64,000 nt of DNA, from contig NC_063012.1 of the NCBI RefSeq assembly GCF_020509005.1, positions 7,502,001-7,566,000 of the forward strand, in the 5' to 3' direction. This DNA is from Fulvia fulva (Eukaryota > Ascomycota > Dothideomycetes > Mycosphaerellales > Mycosphaerellaceae). The notes below the pieces were generated by a model that ran no database searches, was not told where the DNA came from, and saw only the letters and a program-made list of their open reading frames with translations. The first letter of the stretch is position 1, and the number at the start of each line of letters is the position of its first letter. Positions 32,501 to 41,726 of the stretch are shown here, one piece after another. A program made the translations under genes and the position numbers.

Positions 32501-33964
32501 GTAGTCCTTACCACGACCGAAAGCGATGTTGCGTAACACAGTGTCGTTGAACAACAAACTCGTCTGCTCAACAAGAGTGATATTCGAGCGGAGCCATGTC
32601 GTGTCTAGTGATGCCAGCGGAATGTTGTCGATGTTGATTGTGCCCCCCGTGGCAGTGTAGAACCGCATCAGCAGTTGGCTGATTGTGCTCTTGCCAGAAC
32701 CGCTCCTGCCGATGAGAAACGTCATTTGCCCTCCTGGTATCACCATGGAGACATCCTGGATGGCCAGTATGTCAGGTCGGGACGGGTATGCAAAGGAGAG
32801 GTCTAACACTTCTATGTCTCCACGGCATGTTGCAGGTGCCAGGAGGTTTTGTTTATGCTCGATAGTTGACTCGTCCTCGACTTGTGCCATGATAGTCCTG
32901 AGCACGGAGCCGGCCTTCCGTCCCTTTTCAAACACAATCATCTGCGGTAGAATGCCTTGCAGAGCCTGAAAGGCACCAATGGCAGAAAAGAATGTCGTGA
33001 CCACATCGTCGACTTGAATGGTACCGCGGCCGACCAGAATACCTCCATAGTAGAATCCTTGCACGAACATGGAGACGGATAGCAGCACTGCCAGCCCCAT
33101 CTGGAGAGCGCTCGCGTTTGCGACCCATGCGTACCACACTCCAGCCTCATCTATGCATGTGTTGTACTTCTTTAGCTCAATTTCCTGGCCATTGAAGCAC
33201 TTCACTGTCTCTATCGAAGAGAACGCGCTGGTGGAGTACTTCTGTGCTTCGGTGAGTTTGTCCTGCTGCATGGTTATGTTGTGCTCCAGACCACCGCGTG
33301 CCATCACCAGAGCGAATATGATGACAGGGACTGTAGCAAGAGTCACTAGAGCCAGATCCCATGAGCGGTAGAGTGCTTGTGCTAGTGAAAGGACGCAGGT
33401 GGATATCAAGGCGAAAATGGATCCCAGAGGCTGAGACGTGGCCAGCTGAAGTTCCCGAATTTGAGCTTGTAGTCTCGGCAGCAGGGCGCCTATACCGTTC
33501 TTGCGACGTTCGTACCATTCAACTTCTCTCCCTAGAAGTCCATGGAAGAGGCGGTCGCGAGCACTCTTTGCCTGGAGCTCGCCAAAGGACATCCAGAGCA
33601 GGAACTCTAGAGCGCCAAATATCCAAGATCCCGCCGAGATGGCAACGGTCCATAGAACCCATTTCGTCTGTTCTCTCAGAAACTTGTCACCGTCCATAGA
33701 CCCTGACTGGTAATTTGTCAAGCCCCCAACGACTTTGCCGACGACGAAGTTGACGGCTGGACCCATAAACCCTGCAGCGAAGGAACAGAAGATGCCGGCC
33801 ACGAGGAGTGGAATGTTCGCTCTGGTGGTGAAAGCAAAAAGACAGCGCCAGGGCGCATCGGGTACCTTTTCGCCATCTTCATCCTTCTCCTCGACTTTAC
33901 CCTCTCTCGAGTCGTTGGAGCTGTTGTCCTGTGAGGACCGAGACCCGCGTTTGTCGCCTGCCAT
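29555..33964 (-). CDS. STE6: Ste6-type ABC transporter (a-factor pheromone exporter family)
   Basis: A single-exon gene of 1469 aa with TMD-NBD-TMD-NBD layout (ABC-B family). TMD1 covers about residues 50-360. NBD1 has Walker A GRSGSGKS near 414, signature MSGGQRQRMALARA and Walker B ILILDESTSALD. A long Ser/Thr/Pro-rich linker (about 640-790) precedes TMD2. NBD2 has Walker A GGSGSGKST near 1193, signature LSGGQAQRVNIARAL and Walker B VLILDEATSALD. Both sites keep the D-loop and His switch (IITHD, IITHH). Ste6 homologues export farnesylated mating pheromone; related ABC-B pumps can export drugs, so the pheromone role is inferred from overall similarity. The ATG at 33962-33964 precedes a charged N-terminal tail. 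Confidence 0.87.
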   Translation of the reverse strand: MAGDKRGSRSSQDNSSNDSREGKVEEKDEDGEKVPDAPWRCLFAFTTRANIPLLVAGIFCSFAAGFMGPAVNFVVGKVVGGLTNYQSGSMDGDKFLREQTKWVLWTVAISAGSWIFGALEFLLWMSFGELQAKSARDRLFHGLLGREVEWYERRKNGIGALLPRLQAQIRELQLATSQPLGSIFALISTCVLSLAQALYRSWDLALVTLATVPVIIFALVMARGGLEHNITMQQDKLTEAQKYSTSAFSSIETVKCFNGQEIELKKYNTCIDEAGVWYAWVANASALQMGLAVLLSVSMFVQGFYYGGILVGRGTIQVDDVVTTFFSAIGAFQALQGILPQMIVFEKGRKAGSVLRTIMAQVEDESTIEHKQNLLAPATCRGDIEVLDLSFAYPSRPDILAIQDVSMVIPGGQMTFLIGRSGSGKSTISQLLMRFYTATGGTINIDNIPLASLDTTWLRSNITLVEQTSLLFNDTVLRNIAFGRGKDYEQVTREEVVEAAEFALLQLMISDMPDGLDTGVGFKGGSMSGGQRQRMALARARIRDSPILILDESTSALDYITRTLMMEAIRRWRTGKTTIIITHDISQIMADDYIYLLESGRLVQEGYRSTLEKMKGTPFQGFLSEGQRAAITSFHNEGYESVTSIRTRGSSIDSDAFITKGFEDELDPIEKQLTLHEKRATQRISYFPTVLDGGSPLIGLPAYRPGGPTSNFASPFMRMNELLESPNDASPSHLRSPADHPTSLTPTQTPPPSGKRWSQVLERFVDQTGKLAAEARQHVGTARLRRPLPGDPEAIPLRGPEEALAKLESDQNDVKPVRYNSLKTIFGTLWPSLDRRARFYLILGFWGATVHAVGSPLFSFVLVKLLATYQVPGGDKAAALKWSMAILGIAFADAAHTWTLRFFHEYTGQLWVDSIRAEAYSRILDQPKHFFEKDENGVSKLTESLDRNAEEMRNLLGRFASLAYVAVLMVIVTITWAAASSWKLTLIALAVSPYIYGVTKLFARISEKWESNCNDAAADASAIFTETFTNIKTVRALTLESHFTTKYRTATVHALKVGFKRAMYTGFFFGLSDSAGNFATSMIFYVGARLVTDGASPIKVIEVFTMLIMAITNVSAILEYIPQMGSSKDTASRLLQLARLPKDSHEHRGDTRITTVGEIVFDDLKFAYPSRPNQTILQHINLKLLPGTTTAIVGGSGSGKSTIANLLLDLYSTSTVPGARPGDLTFGGRPMQHIHTPSLRALIVSVSQTPTLFSATAFENIAYGIPADSPNRSQQSIETAARQAGIHDFLASLPQGYETPIGEGGLGLSGGQAQRVNIARALVRKPSVLILDEATSALDVESANLVRSTIHNLISDSSHEMTVVIITHHRDMMEIAERIVVLDQGGIAEVGTFKELLQNDGALANLLGGGEWRDVDAGQNGVVSARKESAKVLDSGGPKLKDVDWMTSGGRESKRRPEAGDPRAPRTPR

Positions 33965-34515
33965 CGATTTCGCGTCCAGTGGTGTGCACGCGCATCAGCG
34001 CCATCAACGAGGTCAGTTGAAGCAAATTTGCAGTTTGCTGCGGCTCAAGGTAGCGTTTGTCTGCACGGCACGGACTTTCCAGATTCGAGGTGAAGTCGGA
34101 TCGGGATGCCTTTGATGGAGCTTCCAGGCCGTGAGGCCAAAGAATGCATACTTAGTATTGTTCTTTTTCGCCAAGACCCTCGAATTTTATCTACTCAAGC
34201 GCCACTACAACGTGGCAGTACTCGATTCACCTTCCGGGACCCGCCTATCATCGCTTCGACCCTCCTGTGTTCAATCATGTGTCCACCATCGGTAAAAGTC
34301 TACCAGGACATGATCCGAATAAATCGTGGTTCATTCTGACAACCATCGGAGTCATGCCATGGCGTCGATCGCAGATCTATGGAGTGGAATCGTGAGTATC
34401 AAGTGTGGGCGATGGCACGAAGCGCTGGCTGATGTGGCAATAAGCTCGCCGACCAAACGCTTCCTTTGCAGGACGAGCGAGGCGTGCGCAGCTTACGATA
34501 CATGCATCGACTGGC
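33965..34515. promoter_or_regulatory. STE6 upstream region
   Basis: About 550 bp between the STE6 start and the 3' end of the PBDC1-family gene (both minus). No supported gene. Confidence 0.45.
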
Positions 34516-35149
34516 CTATGACGCCTTCGCCGCGGACGCCTTTTCGTGGACCCAGTCATTGAGGCCAGCGCGGTTCCTGCCTCCAGTCAGCGAAGCCTCT
34601 GTGAACATGGCTCCTGCAGCGTAACATACCTCGCAATCTCGATCGCATAGAACTGCATGCGCATAGCTGTACATCCATCAGCCTCTGCCCGCACACATTA
34701 TATCCATAGAATCAATGCATATACTCACCGAAGATCGTCTCCTTCTCACCATACTCCCACGTTGGGTTCGCGCGCAGCATCGCACCAAAGTTGTAGTCCT
34801 CGATCTTGTGCTCATACTCGCTGATGAAGTTCCGCCACTTCTCCTTGCCTGCCTTGCTCTTCATATCATCCTCGACGATCGTGGCTTTGAGGTCAAAGTC
34901 TGGGAACTCCTTGTTGAAGTGTGCGAGGATCTCGTCGTCGTACTTGGTGAGCTTGAGCTTCGAGCCGGGTATCGCTTCGAGGAGGGACCAGTACGTTGAC
35001 ATGTGCTCGACGACTGAGCCGACGTTAGTGGGTACAATAATGCCGCTTTGAGGTGCCGTCGCACCTTTGACAGCGAACTGCTTCTCAATCTCCTCGAAGT
35101 TGTCAGCTGTTTCTGCATTGATGGGGCCGGCTGGCCCGCTGAGCGACAT
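34516..35149 (-). CDS. PBDC1-family protein (yeast YPL225W-like)
   Basis: Four exons: complement(35065..35149), complement(34729..35013), complement(34630..34666) and complement(34516..34576), 155 aa. After splicing, the sequence reads NAETADNFEEIEKQFAVKVV..., YWSLLEAIPGSKLKLTKYDDEI, FPDF, KEKWRNFI, EDYNFGAMLR, FYAIEIARNRAGLNDWV, the standard PBDC1 (UPF0368) pattern. Family members are small, conserved, cytosolic and linked to translation-elongation factor folding in yeast (YPL225W acts as a chaperone-like factor for eEF1A in recent work, from memory). The first intron is 51 nt, in frame and stop-free, so retention adds 17 aa; splicing restores the invariant FAVKVVEHM. The third exon is only 37 nt. 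Confidence 0.87.
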
Positions 35150-35678
35150 GACGAAGGTATTGCGGGTGGTATCTGATCGGAGAGGAACTATCTCCCGTTC
35201 GAAACTGCTAGCAGTTCGCGATGTGCTGGGTGAGAGGTGATCTGCTGTGAGAAGTGTGAAAAGGTGGGATGACGCTTGTTGGCAAAAGCGGGACAAATGT
35301 TCAACTCTGTCTCGGCACGAAACAACCACGACAGACACACGTGAAGGCAAGGTGCCCGAGAAGACGTCTGCTGCACACTAATGTTACACTTGTTGCTACT
35401 CACGATGCTGCCCAGCATTCAGGCCTTCCACACCCTTTCGCTATGCACAGCTCCGTGCCCGTTCAAGCAGTATTCGGCACATGCAAGTCCATGCCATCTT
35501 CTGCTAATGTCTGTACTTTCAGCATGCATGCAAGCAAGCGTTTGCGTATAACCGTCGAAGACTCTCCAGAACTCCTGTATAACCATGCGCTTGCTTCCAA
35601 CATTACACACTAATGTACATTGCCAGCACTCGACCAGCTGATCTGAGCCCAAAGCTCAGTGGTGGCCTTCGGGACACC
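35150..35678. promoter_or_regulatory. Upstream region of the PBDC1-family gene
   Basis: About 530 bp between the PBDC1 start and the 3' end of the RRM gene. Only short, non-protein-like frames. Confidence 0.45.
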
Positions 35679-37858
35679 TTAAATCCTAGAGGTATGAGTG
35701 TTAGCACGAGCACGCAAGAAGGAAAACGAGACTATGCTTACATAGAGTAACGGCTGCCAGAAGAGCTGCTGCCACCAACGGTGCTGCTCGGCTTGCTGCC
35801 GCTTCCTCCATTTGCGCCCTTGCAGACACGACCGAGAAGCTGTTCGATCTTAGTGAACTCCTTCTTAGCAGCCTCGGCAAGAGAAAGGTCGTGCACGTTC
35901 TTGCCGTAGTTGATGTGAATGTCGCCCATCGGATTACCCTTGGCACCGCTGGTCTTGGCAATCTGGCGAGAGTGCAGCGAGGAAGAATCGGAAGTCTCGG
36001 TAGCCTTGCGGAAGAGACCAGCGTAGAACTTAACCAGCTCCATATCGGTACCTGGCTGGATCGAGAGGGTGGCGAAAGGCCAGGTGCTGCTCAACTCGTG
36101 GTTGCCGCCAAGACGCACGTTGATGCTCTGTCCATCCGCGATCGCCTTGAACCCGCTCTGGTGAAGTAGACCAACAATGTTGGACTTCTGCTTCTCGCTA
36201 AATCCGGGACAGGTGAGAGCTGCCACGGCGAGCTCCTGGAGAAGGGCGGGAGTCGGCTCGAGTGGACTGTACCGGCTGTTGGCACGGCGCAAGTTCTCCA
36301 TCAAGATGCGGATAAGGTTGATAGTGCAGTCGTAGATGGCACGGCGCTCACGGATGGTAACATGCTCGACCGCGTACCACGGGTACTTCTGAAGAGTGGT
36401 GATCATCGACTCGTACACGCGACATGGACTCTTTGAAGCGAATGGTGAGCGCTCAGAGAGCCCAGCATGCTTGCCAAGAGAGACGAACTCCTCGTTGTGA
36501 AGAAAGCCTTGGAAGCCGGCAGCGGGCTTGTCTGCATAGTACTTGCGCTCCGTGCGGTCAACTACTGGCTGGCCGTTATTCCACCGAACGTGCTTAGCGC
36601 GCGGGAAGAGCTCGGCCATAAGCTCGTCTTGCGTACTGAAGGTGACCTCAACAACGCGGTCGCCGACCTTGGGAGGACGGCCGGAGTCGACACGTCGCTG
36701 GAATTGCCGAACAACCCAGCCAGCCTCGGTCGGAGTGGAGAACTCGACGAAGCAGTCCATGGTCTTGCCGGTCTCACGCTCCATCATGATGTGGACGGCG
36801 TGATAAGGCGAGCCCTCAGGCATACGCAGGATCTGGGCGTTACGACCGACGAAGGCAGTCATCTCTTGGCGGGTGGTCTGGTAAGGGATATCCTTGATGC
36901 GGACGACGCCGGCGGCACTTGGCTGAACACCGCGACACAACTCGAACAGCGGGAGAGCGTCAAAGGCCTCCTCGAGGGTCGGCTTGCACAAGCCCCGCAG
37001 CGCAAGTGCCAGCCAGTCAGGGATAGGTGGTGGTCCCTGTGGCTTCTGAGGAGATGAGACGTGCGTGACGGCAGTGTCAGCAGTGTCAGGATTGCCAGTC
37101 TCAGCGATGCTGAACATCTTGCTGTCCTTAAAACGGGCTGGACCGAGCGTGGGGACGATGTTCTTGCCGGGTGTGTCGTAGCGGTTGAGGCTACGGTCGA
37201 ATGGATCTTCAGTACCGCCAGACATTATCTGTGATGCCAAGTAGGTAGCGCTCGGAGCCTTGTTGCTGACCACCGAGTCATGACGTGAGATGCTGTAGCC
37301 ATTGTTGCCAGCGTGGCTGCCATGAGCATCATAGCCACCGTTGCCGTTGAAGCCATTGTGGTTGCTGTAAACGTGATCTCGGCTGGTCGGTGGCTCGCGA
37401 GACTGGCGGGTGGAGCTACCGAGCGACATGCCGCCGATGCCAGCTCCCAGACCGTTCATCATGTCGTTGCTCCGGTTGTTGCCGTATGTGTAAGACGGCA
37501 TGCCGCCGTTGAAGGGGCGAGAGGTTGGTGGAGGGCGTGATGGGGCTTGTGAGGTGGAGAAGGATGGCATCTGAGTCGCGAATGTGGCGTTGGATGCGCT
37601 CGACTCTGGCCGGATCATCTCTTCATCTCCGAGTCGTCTCTGCGGTGGTTGGTAACGCGGCACGTCTGGGTTGAGACCCGATGACATGGTCGCGCCACGC
37701 GGAAAGGAAGCAGATCCTCCGCCGAAACCTCCTCCGTAACCTCCTCCGAGCGTGCCGCCAACGTAGGCGTTGAAGGCGTTGGACTCACCATTGCGCGCTG
37801 GCGCATACTGATTTCGCTCAGCCGGCGGACCGAAGTTGTAGTTGTTGGAGTTGTACAT
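35679..37858 (-). CDS. Large RNA-binding protein with RRM-type domain(s), 707 aa
   Basis: A main exon, complement(35742..37858), and a 7-nt last exon, complement(35679..35685), if the terminal intron (GTAAGC donor, TGCTAACAC branch, TAG acceptor) is used. Splicing changes the end from ...SRYSM to ...SRYSMI. The N-terminal ~270 aa are Gly/Ser/Asn/Tyr-rich and disordered (NNYNFGPP, GGGYGGGFGGG). An RRM-like region follows at about 330-450 (VVRIKDIPYQTTRQEMTAFVGRNAQI, then HIMMERETGKTMDCFVEF). The rest is helical with repeated AAL/LLHQ blocks. I recognise a fungal family but not a named member; low-complexity plus RRM suggests an mRNP protein. The start is the first in-frame ATG (37858); the frame is open further upstream, and an earlier start is possible. 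Confidence 0.75.
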
Positions 37859-38403
37859 CTTGCTGTAATCGGCAGGAGGCGGACCGTCGACAGGTCCTTT
37901 TAGCACTTGCTCGTCTAACGCGACTCGATGCTGACCGTCGAAGAGCCAAGTGAAGCCAGTGACGAACTGAGTAGAGGTGACAAGGTCAGCTTAAGATGGA
38001 TGGAAACAATAGAAAGAAGTAGAAGGAAGGGAGAGCAAAGAAAATCATGTGTTGTGTGAACTGCGCGCGTGAGGAATGACAAGAAGTGAAGTAAGCGGAG
38101 GTGAACGAGGTGAGGCAAGCACCTGATGTGCTGAAACGTGGGCCTCGCGCGTTTTGCAGCCACGTGAAGCGCATGTGACGTAAGCAGAGTAAAGGATGGC
38201 AAGAACGTACCTTCCTACACCTTGGGCAGAATTTGATATCCTTGCCTCGAGAAGTCCTTCGATTTTAGTGTTCCTCGCAAAGCCAGTGGTCGCACGGCTC
38301 TAGACAATGGTAGCCTCTGCGGGTTACGGGAGCTCTTAAATTGGGGCCACAGTCGTAGCAGTCGCCCAGCCAAGTCGCTTGGGGGTCTTTTCCGGGAGGA
38401 TAT
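37859..38403 (-). other. Candidate upstream exons of the RRM gene, with cysteine-rich segment broken by TAA
   Basis: In the same frame as the RRM gene the sequence is open back to an acceptor at 37966/37967 (coding FVTGFTWLFDGQHRVALDEQ). A 244-nt intron (37967..38210, GTACGT donor) connects in phase to a segment 38211..38403 that itself has a good acceptor (TACTGAC branch, TTCAG). That segment encodes DCYDCG, HCLEPCDHWLCEEH, then a TAA at 38265-38267, then KFCPRCRK. The spacing of Cys/His looks like a zinc-binding domain. It may be a degraded domain, a separate old gene or spliced 5' UTR. No start codon was found upstream. Confidence 0.35.
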
Positions 38404-39310
38404 CTGAAGAGCTCAGTCAGTATTTCAGCTCCGCAAGAAGCTCAGCGCGTGTCCAGTCCAGCAGGTCCAGAGCAGCAGAGCAGTCGCGTCCAGTCCGGGC
38501 TAGTGTCCAGAGTATGCGGTCCAGAGTACGCGGTCCAGAGTACGCGGTCCTGCAGTCGTGACAGTCGAGCGGGAGCAGCAGAGGTCAGCCGAAGGCGGCG
38601 AGTTTTCGATGCTTCGGATCTGTCTGGCTTTGTTGTCAACGCGTTGTGGATGGAGGGGACGGTATACTGACCAGAAGGAGAGGTATACCTCAATGGAATG
38701 GTCCCTTTGGTGGTGGGGAGGTGCAAGCAGGGTGGTACGCGGCGGGCGGTCTATCTGTGTTGTGTGATGCGAAAAGCAAAAATGGAAGCTCCAAGTGTTT
38801 GTTACGAAGAAGAAAAGAATCTTCATGCTGGGACCGGAGCTTGAAGGGACTAAGCGAGTTCTGGTTGGCCTCGAGTCACAGGCGGGGCGTGCAGCGTTTG
38901 TAGTGGGAGACGTCAGCATGTGAAAGTGAGACATCCTCCGGCCTGTCGAGTTTCTCGCCCATCCTCGCCTCAGTGGGCTACTTCACGTTGATGCCAATAC
39001 CACGGGCAATTACCATGGACAGAGAGATGCGCACACTGTACTTGATGCCTCTTGCTGCTTACCAGATATCTACGCGAGATCTGGTGGGCTTGGTCGCCAA
39101 GCGGGCTCATTCGGGGTTTCGGCTTGCCGGCATCGGCGACAATGCTTGGAGTGGTCTCGCTCTGCCAGCGAAATTTGGTATCCTCCGGCAACGTGATCGT
39201 TTGCCTTCACGCCTGCACACAGCTGTGGCTGTCATCCACCCGGCTCCTGCGAAAGGTAGCGTTACCTCCAGCCATCGATTGTGGTTGCGGCCACACGAGC
39301 AGATCAGCAA
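38404..39310. other. Intergenic region with short tandem repeat
   Basis: About 900 bp with short overlapping frames on both strands that are not protein-like. It holds the 14-bp tandem repeat at 38505-38546 and sits between the RRM gene's upstream segment and the 3' end of ARC19. Confidence 0.45.
38505..38546. repeat. 14-bp tandem repeat, three copies
   Basis: The unit GTCCAGAGTACGCG occurs three times head to tail (38505-38518, 38519-38532, 38533-38546), the first with one change (T for C). A partial unit follows. Related GTCCAG words are scattered just upstream. Confidence 0.9.
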
Positions 39311-40020
39311 TTAGTCGAACTGCAAGGACCATCAGCAGAGTACCACATTTGACATGAGCAGAGTACATACTGGTGTGAGAAAGCTCTCGGCCACGAAACG
39401 AGCTCTTGCATTCAACTGAGCAATGTCAGTAAGTCGGCATTTAGGACGGATCGGACCAACACTTACAAAGAGCTTCATCTCGGAGATCTCCTTGTCCACC
39501 TCCTCCATGAACTGTATTATGAAGTCGACCAGCTTGTGCTTCAGCATCTCCTCAGTGTGGAAGTTGGTGATCAGGAACGAAATGTCATATCCCTGCCGCG
39601 TGTCAGCAATTCCACCATCTTCTACGTAGTCGCACCACATACAGGTACCGGCTTCCTCCTCAAGATGAAGAACGCCTCCGCTCTCTGTGTCAAGAACCGC
39701 GTGAACTTATGCACCAGAATATGTTCGATCTCATCTGCCTGCTTGATCCGTATGCTAACTCGTACGCTGTTGACCGAAGGCTCCACTAGTACACGCTCTT
39801 CTTGATTGCGGGATACGGTGAGCGGGTTGAGCAGGACTTCTGGTGAGGTCTTCGCTTCGATTTCGGGAACATTATGTCTTTCGGACGCCTGCGATGCGAA
39901 GTTCGAGAGGGAAAGGGCGGCAGTAAGCGTTTGTCGCACGCAGGACAAGTATGGGCGCAGTGATTGCGACTGTGCCAGGTCAGCATTGCTCAGGAAATCA
40001 TTGGAGGAGTCGCGCACCAT
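39311..40020 (-). CDS. ARC19: Arp2/3 complex subunit 4 (ARPC4 / Arc19)
   Basis: Five exons: complement(40018..40020), complement(39643..39969), complement(39467..39592), complement(39371..39415) and complement(39311..39319), giving 169 aa, the normal length for ARPC4. Spliced sequence starts [13 protein letters not shown] and continues [79 protein letters not shown], almost identical to the eukaryotic family. The subunit is a core of the Arp2/3 complex that nucleates branched actin filaments, contacting both Arp2 and Arp3 through ARPC2. The first coding exon is only the ATG, and the last is 9 nt. The first intron is 48 nt, in frame and stop-free, so an unspliced reading would add 16 aa. Confidence 0.93.
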
Positions 40021-40369
40021 GGTCGGTATCAGTGTCGCATGCAATTTCTCCTAGTCTTGAAGTGTACAGAAAGATATGAGATTGTGTGTAGAAGCTCTGA
40101 TCAGATCAATGTACAATGCAACGCGCTGCTGCTGCCTTCCGAAGTCGAAGGTGAGGTCGTCACGGCCAAGTTCCCCACCAAAACTCAACTGCTGTCCTAC
40201 CACACAAGCCACAGGGCCGGCACGTGGACATCTTCTTAACAGATAACTCTATCAACGCAGCGTGAGACGAGAGCTGACATGTACGGTAGTACCGTTTGCT
40301 TCATATCGTCATACTGGACGCATGCTTACAAGGAACCGACGGACTGATCCTCAGCACACATACGGCAGC
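40021..40369. promoter_or_regulatory. Divergent upstream region of ARC19 and the broken gene at 40.4 kb
   Basis: 349 bp between the ARC19 start and the plus-strand ATG at 40370. No defined element. Confidence 0.4.
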
Positions 40370-41096
40370 ATGTCTTTTTTGAATGACCTACCTCCAGAAT
40401 GGCCTATACAAATACTAGAAGATGTCGGCGGCAGAGAGCTCAGACGTGGCAAAGATGCTGCGAGACTTGTGTCTGCCAGCAATGGTCTGTCGCAGCACGC
40501 CCAGGCTATCGTTCATCGTTCCGGCCTCAAGACCAGAACCGTGAACCTCCATGGTCACGACATCGAAGAGCTTGATCATGCTTGCAGCTATTCTCGCCTC
40601 CGAACTCTCATGCACAAGAATACGAGGGGGCTGCGGATCAGACTGCTAGGCCATTGCTGGGATGAACACACAGCTCATGCCGAGAACGCTGCCAGCGATT
40701 CGGACTACGATGTTACAACGTGCGCCAGTATGGCTGGGCGAAGTCAAGCTGAAGTCTTTGGTCGTCAAGCTGCACGGACCGGCAATCTAGACAAACCGTT
40801 CCGATGCGTGCGCGGAGTCTCGAGTTCAGTGGCATGGCAAGCTATCGGTCGTAGGCCTGCTGGCGCATGCTTCACGATCGTTTCTTGAAGAACTGGCCGC
40901 GATCCGCGGTGACTTAGTCAGTGAGAGTGCGAAGCATGGCAGGGAGCTCTTTCGTATCCCCTACACAGATGAATGGGGACATGCCATTGAGACAGTAGAC
41001 TCCCTCACTACGCGTGTTGTCTTCTTTCCGAGGATGTGGTTCACATGGGATGATGATGGGACTCCGTGGTGGTTCGAAATCACGGAGCGAGGTTGA
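40370..41096 (+). pseudogene. Broken F-box-like orphan gene (frame change near 40650 and TAG at 40788)
   Basis: The ATG at 40370 opens a frame encoding MSFLNDLPPEWPIQILEDVG, resembling the LPxE(x)nIL start of fungal F-box-type proteins. From about 40653 the coding-like signal moves to another frame (LPAIRTTMLQRAPVWLGEVK, then KSLVVKLHGPAI), which is stopped by TAG at 40788-40790. The same frame then continues strongly protein-like to TGA at 41096 (SFLEELAAIRGD, FRIPYTDEWGHAIETVD, VVFFPRMWFTWDDDG). I found no standard intron that fixes both breaks. It looks like a recently damaged gene; sequencing error or an unusual intron are alternatives. Expression and substrate are unknown. Confidence 0.5.
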
Positions 41097-41234
41097 TTGA
41101 TCCAAGGCGAAGGGTTCAAGTACGGTGTCGCCAAGCTCGCAGCGGAAACGCAGGCATGGATCCAGAGAAGCATCTGCAAGCGAAGTCCAGAGCCAAGGTC
41201 ATAATAAGTTCTTTCCTTGGCCCTTTGAAAGAGC

Positions 41235-41726
41235 TCAATACGGCTCACCCCTAGCAATCTTCGCCTTCGGCGGCTCCGCCAACGTACTCTTAACCCTCTC
41301 CTCAACATCCTTCTTTACCATCTCCCTCATCTCCCTATCCGCCTCCAACCTCTTCTCCAGCGCTCTCGTCTGCCCCTCACTCGCATCAAAAGCAGCATAG
41401 TTGCCCGCACCACCTCTTCCAACCTTCTTCACCTGCTCACCATCATGCGGCAGTGGTTCATGCCCAAGGGTGTTGACCTCATTACCGACCCTCTGACTAA
41501 AGCCAGAGTCTTTGTAGACGCCGGTATTACTAAGCTCTTTTGGATTGTAGTAGTTACCTGCGCCTCCTCGACCAGAGTGAGCATATTGCTTCTCTTCGCG
41601 GGGTGGTGGGGGTTGCGATATCGATTCGGCGGCGGCCTGGCCTGCTTCGAGGTCGGCTGCGATGCGATTCTTCTCTTGTTCGACGGCTTGAATGTTGCCA
41701 GCACCGCCGCGACCTGCGTATGGCAT
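41235..41726 (-). CDS. GRGGAGN-repeat protein (DUF3602, Par32-like)
   Basis: A single-exon gene of 163 aa. Three GRGGAGN motifs lie at about residues 5, 52 and 102, in a hydrophilic, disordered sequence, with a charged helical C-terminus (LEKRLEADREMREMVKKD). This is the DUF3602 layout of yeast Par32, a nitrogen- and TORC1-regulated protein that inhibits ammonium transporters. Whether this protein does the same is inference. The GRGGAGN units are short and evenly spaced (about 47-50 residues), so they may be binding sites for a repeated partner. It sits between two broken plus-strand genes. Confidence 0.85.
   Translation of the reverse strand: MPYAGRGGAGNIQAVEQEKNRIAADLEAGQAAAESISQPPPPREEKQYAHSGRGGAGNYYNPKELSNTGVYKDSGFSQRVGNEVNTLGHEPLPHDGEQVKKVGRGGAGNYAAFDASEGQTRALEKRLEADREMREMVKKDVEERVKSTLAEPPKAKIARGEPY

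Noticed and set aside
34359..34624. Plus-strand two-exon small gene (61 aa) with good splice signals
   Set aside because: Its second exon is antisense to the last exon of the PBDC1-family gene, whose conserved NRAGLNDW end is decisive.
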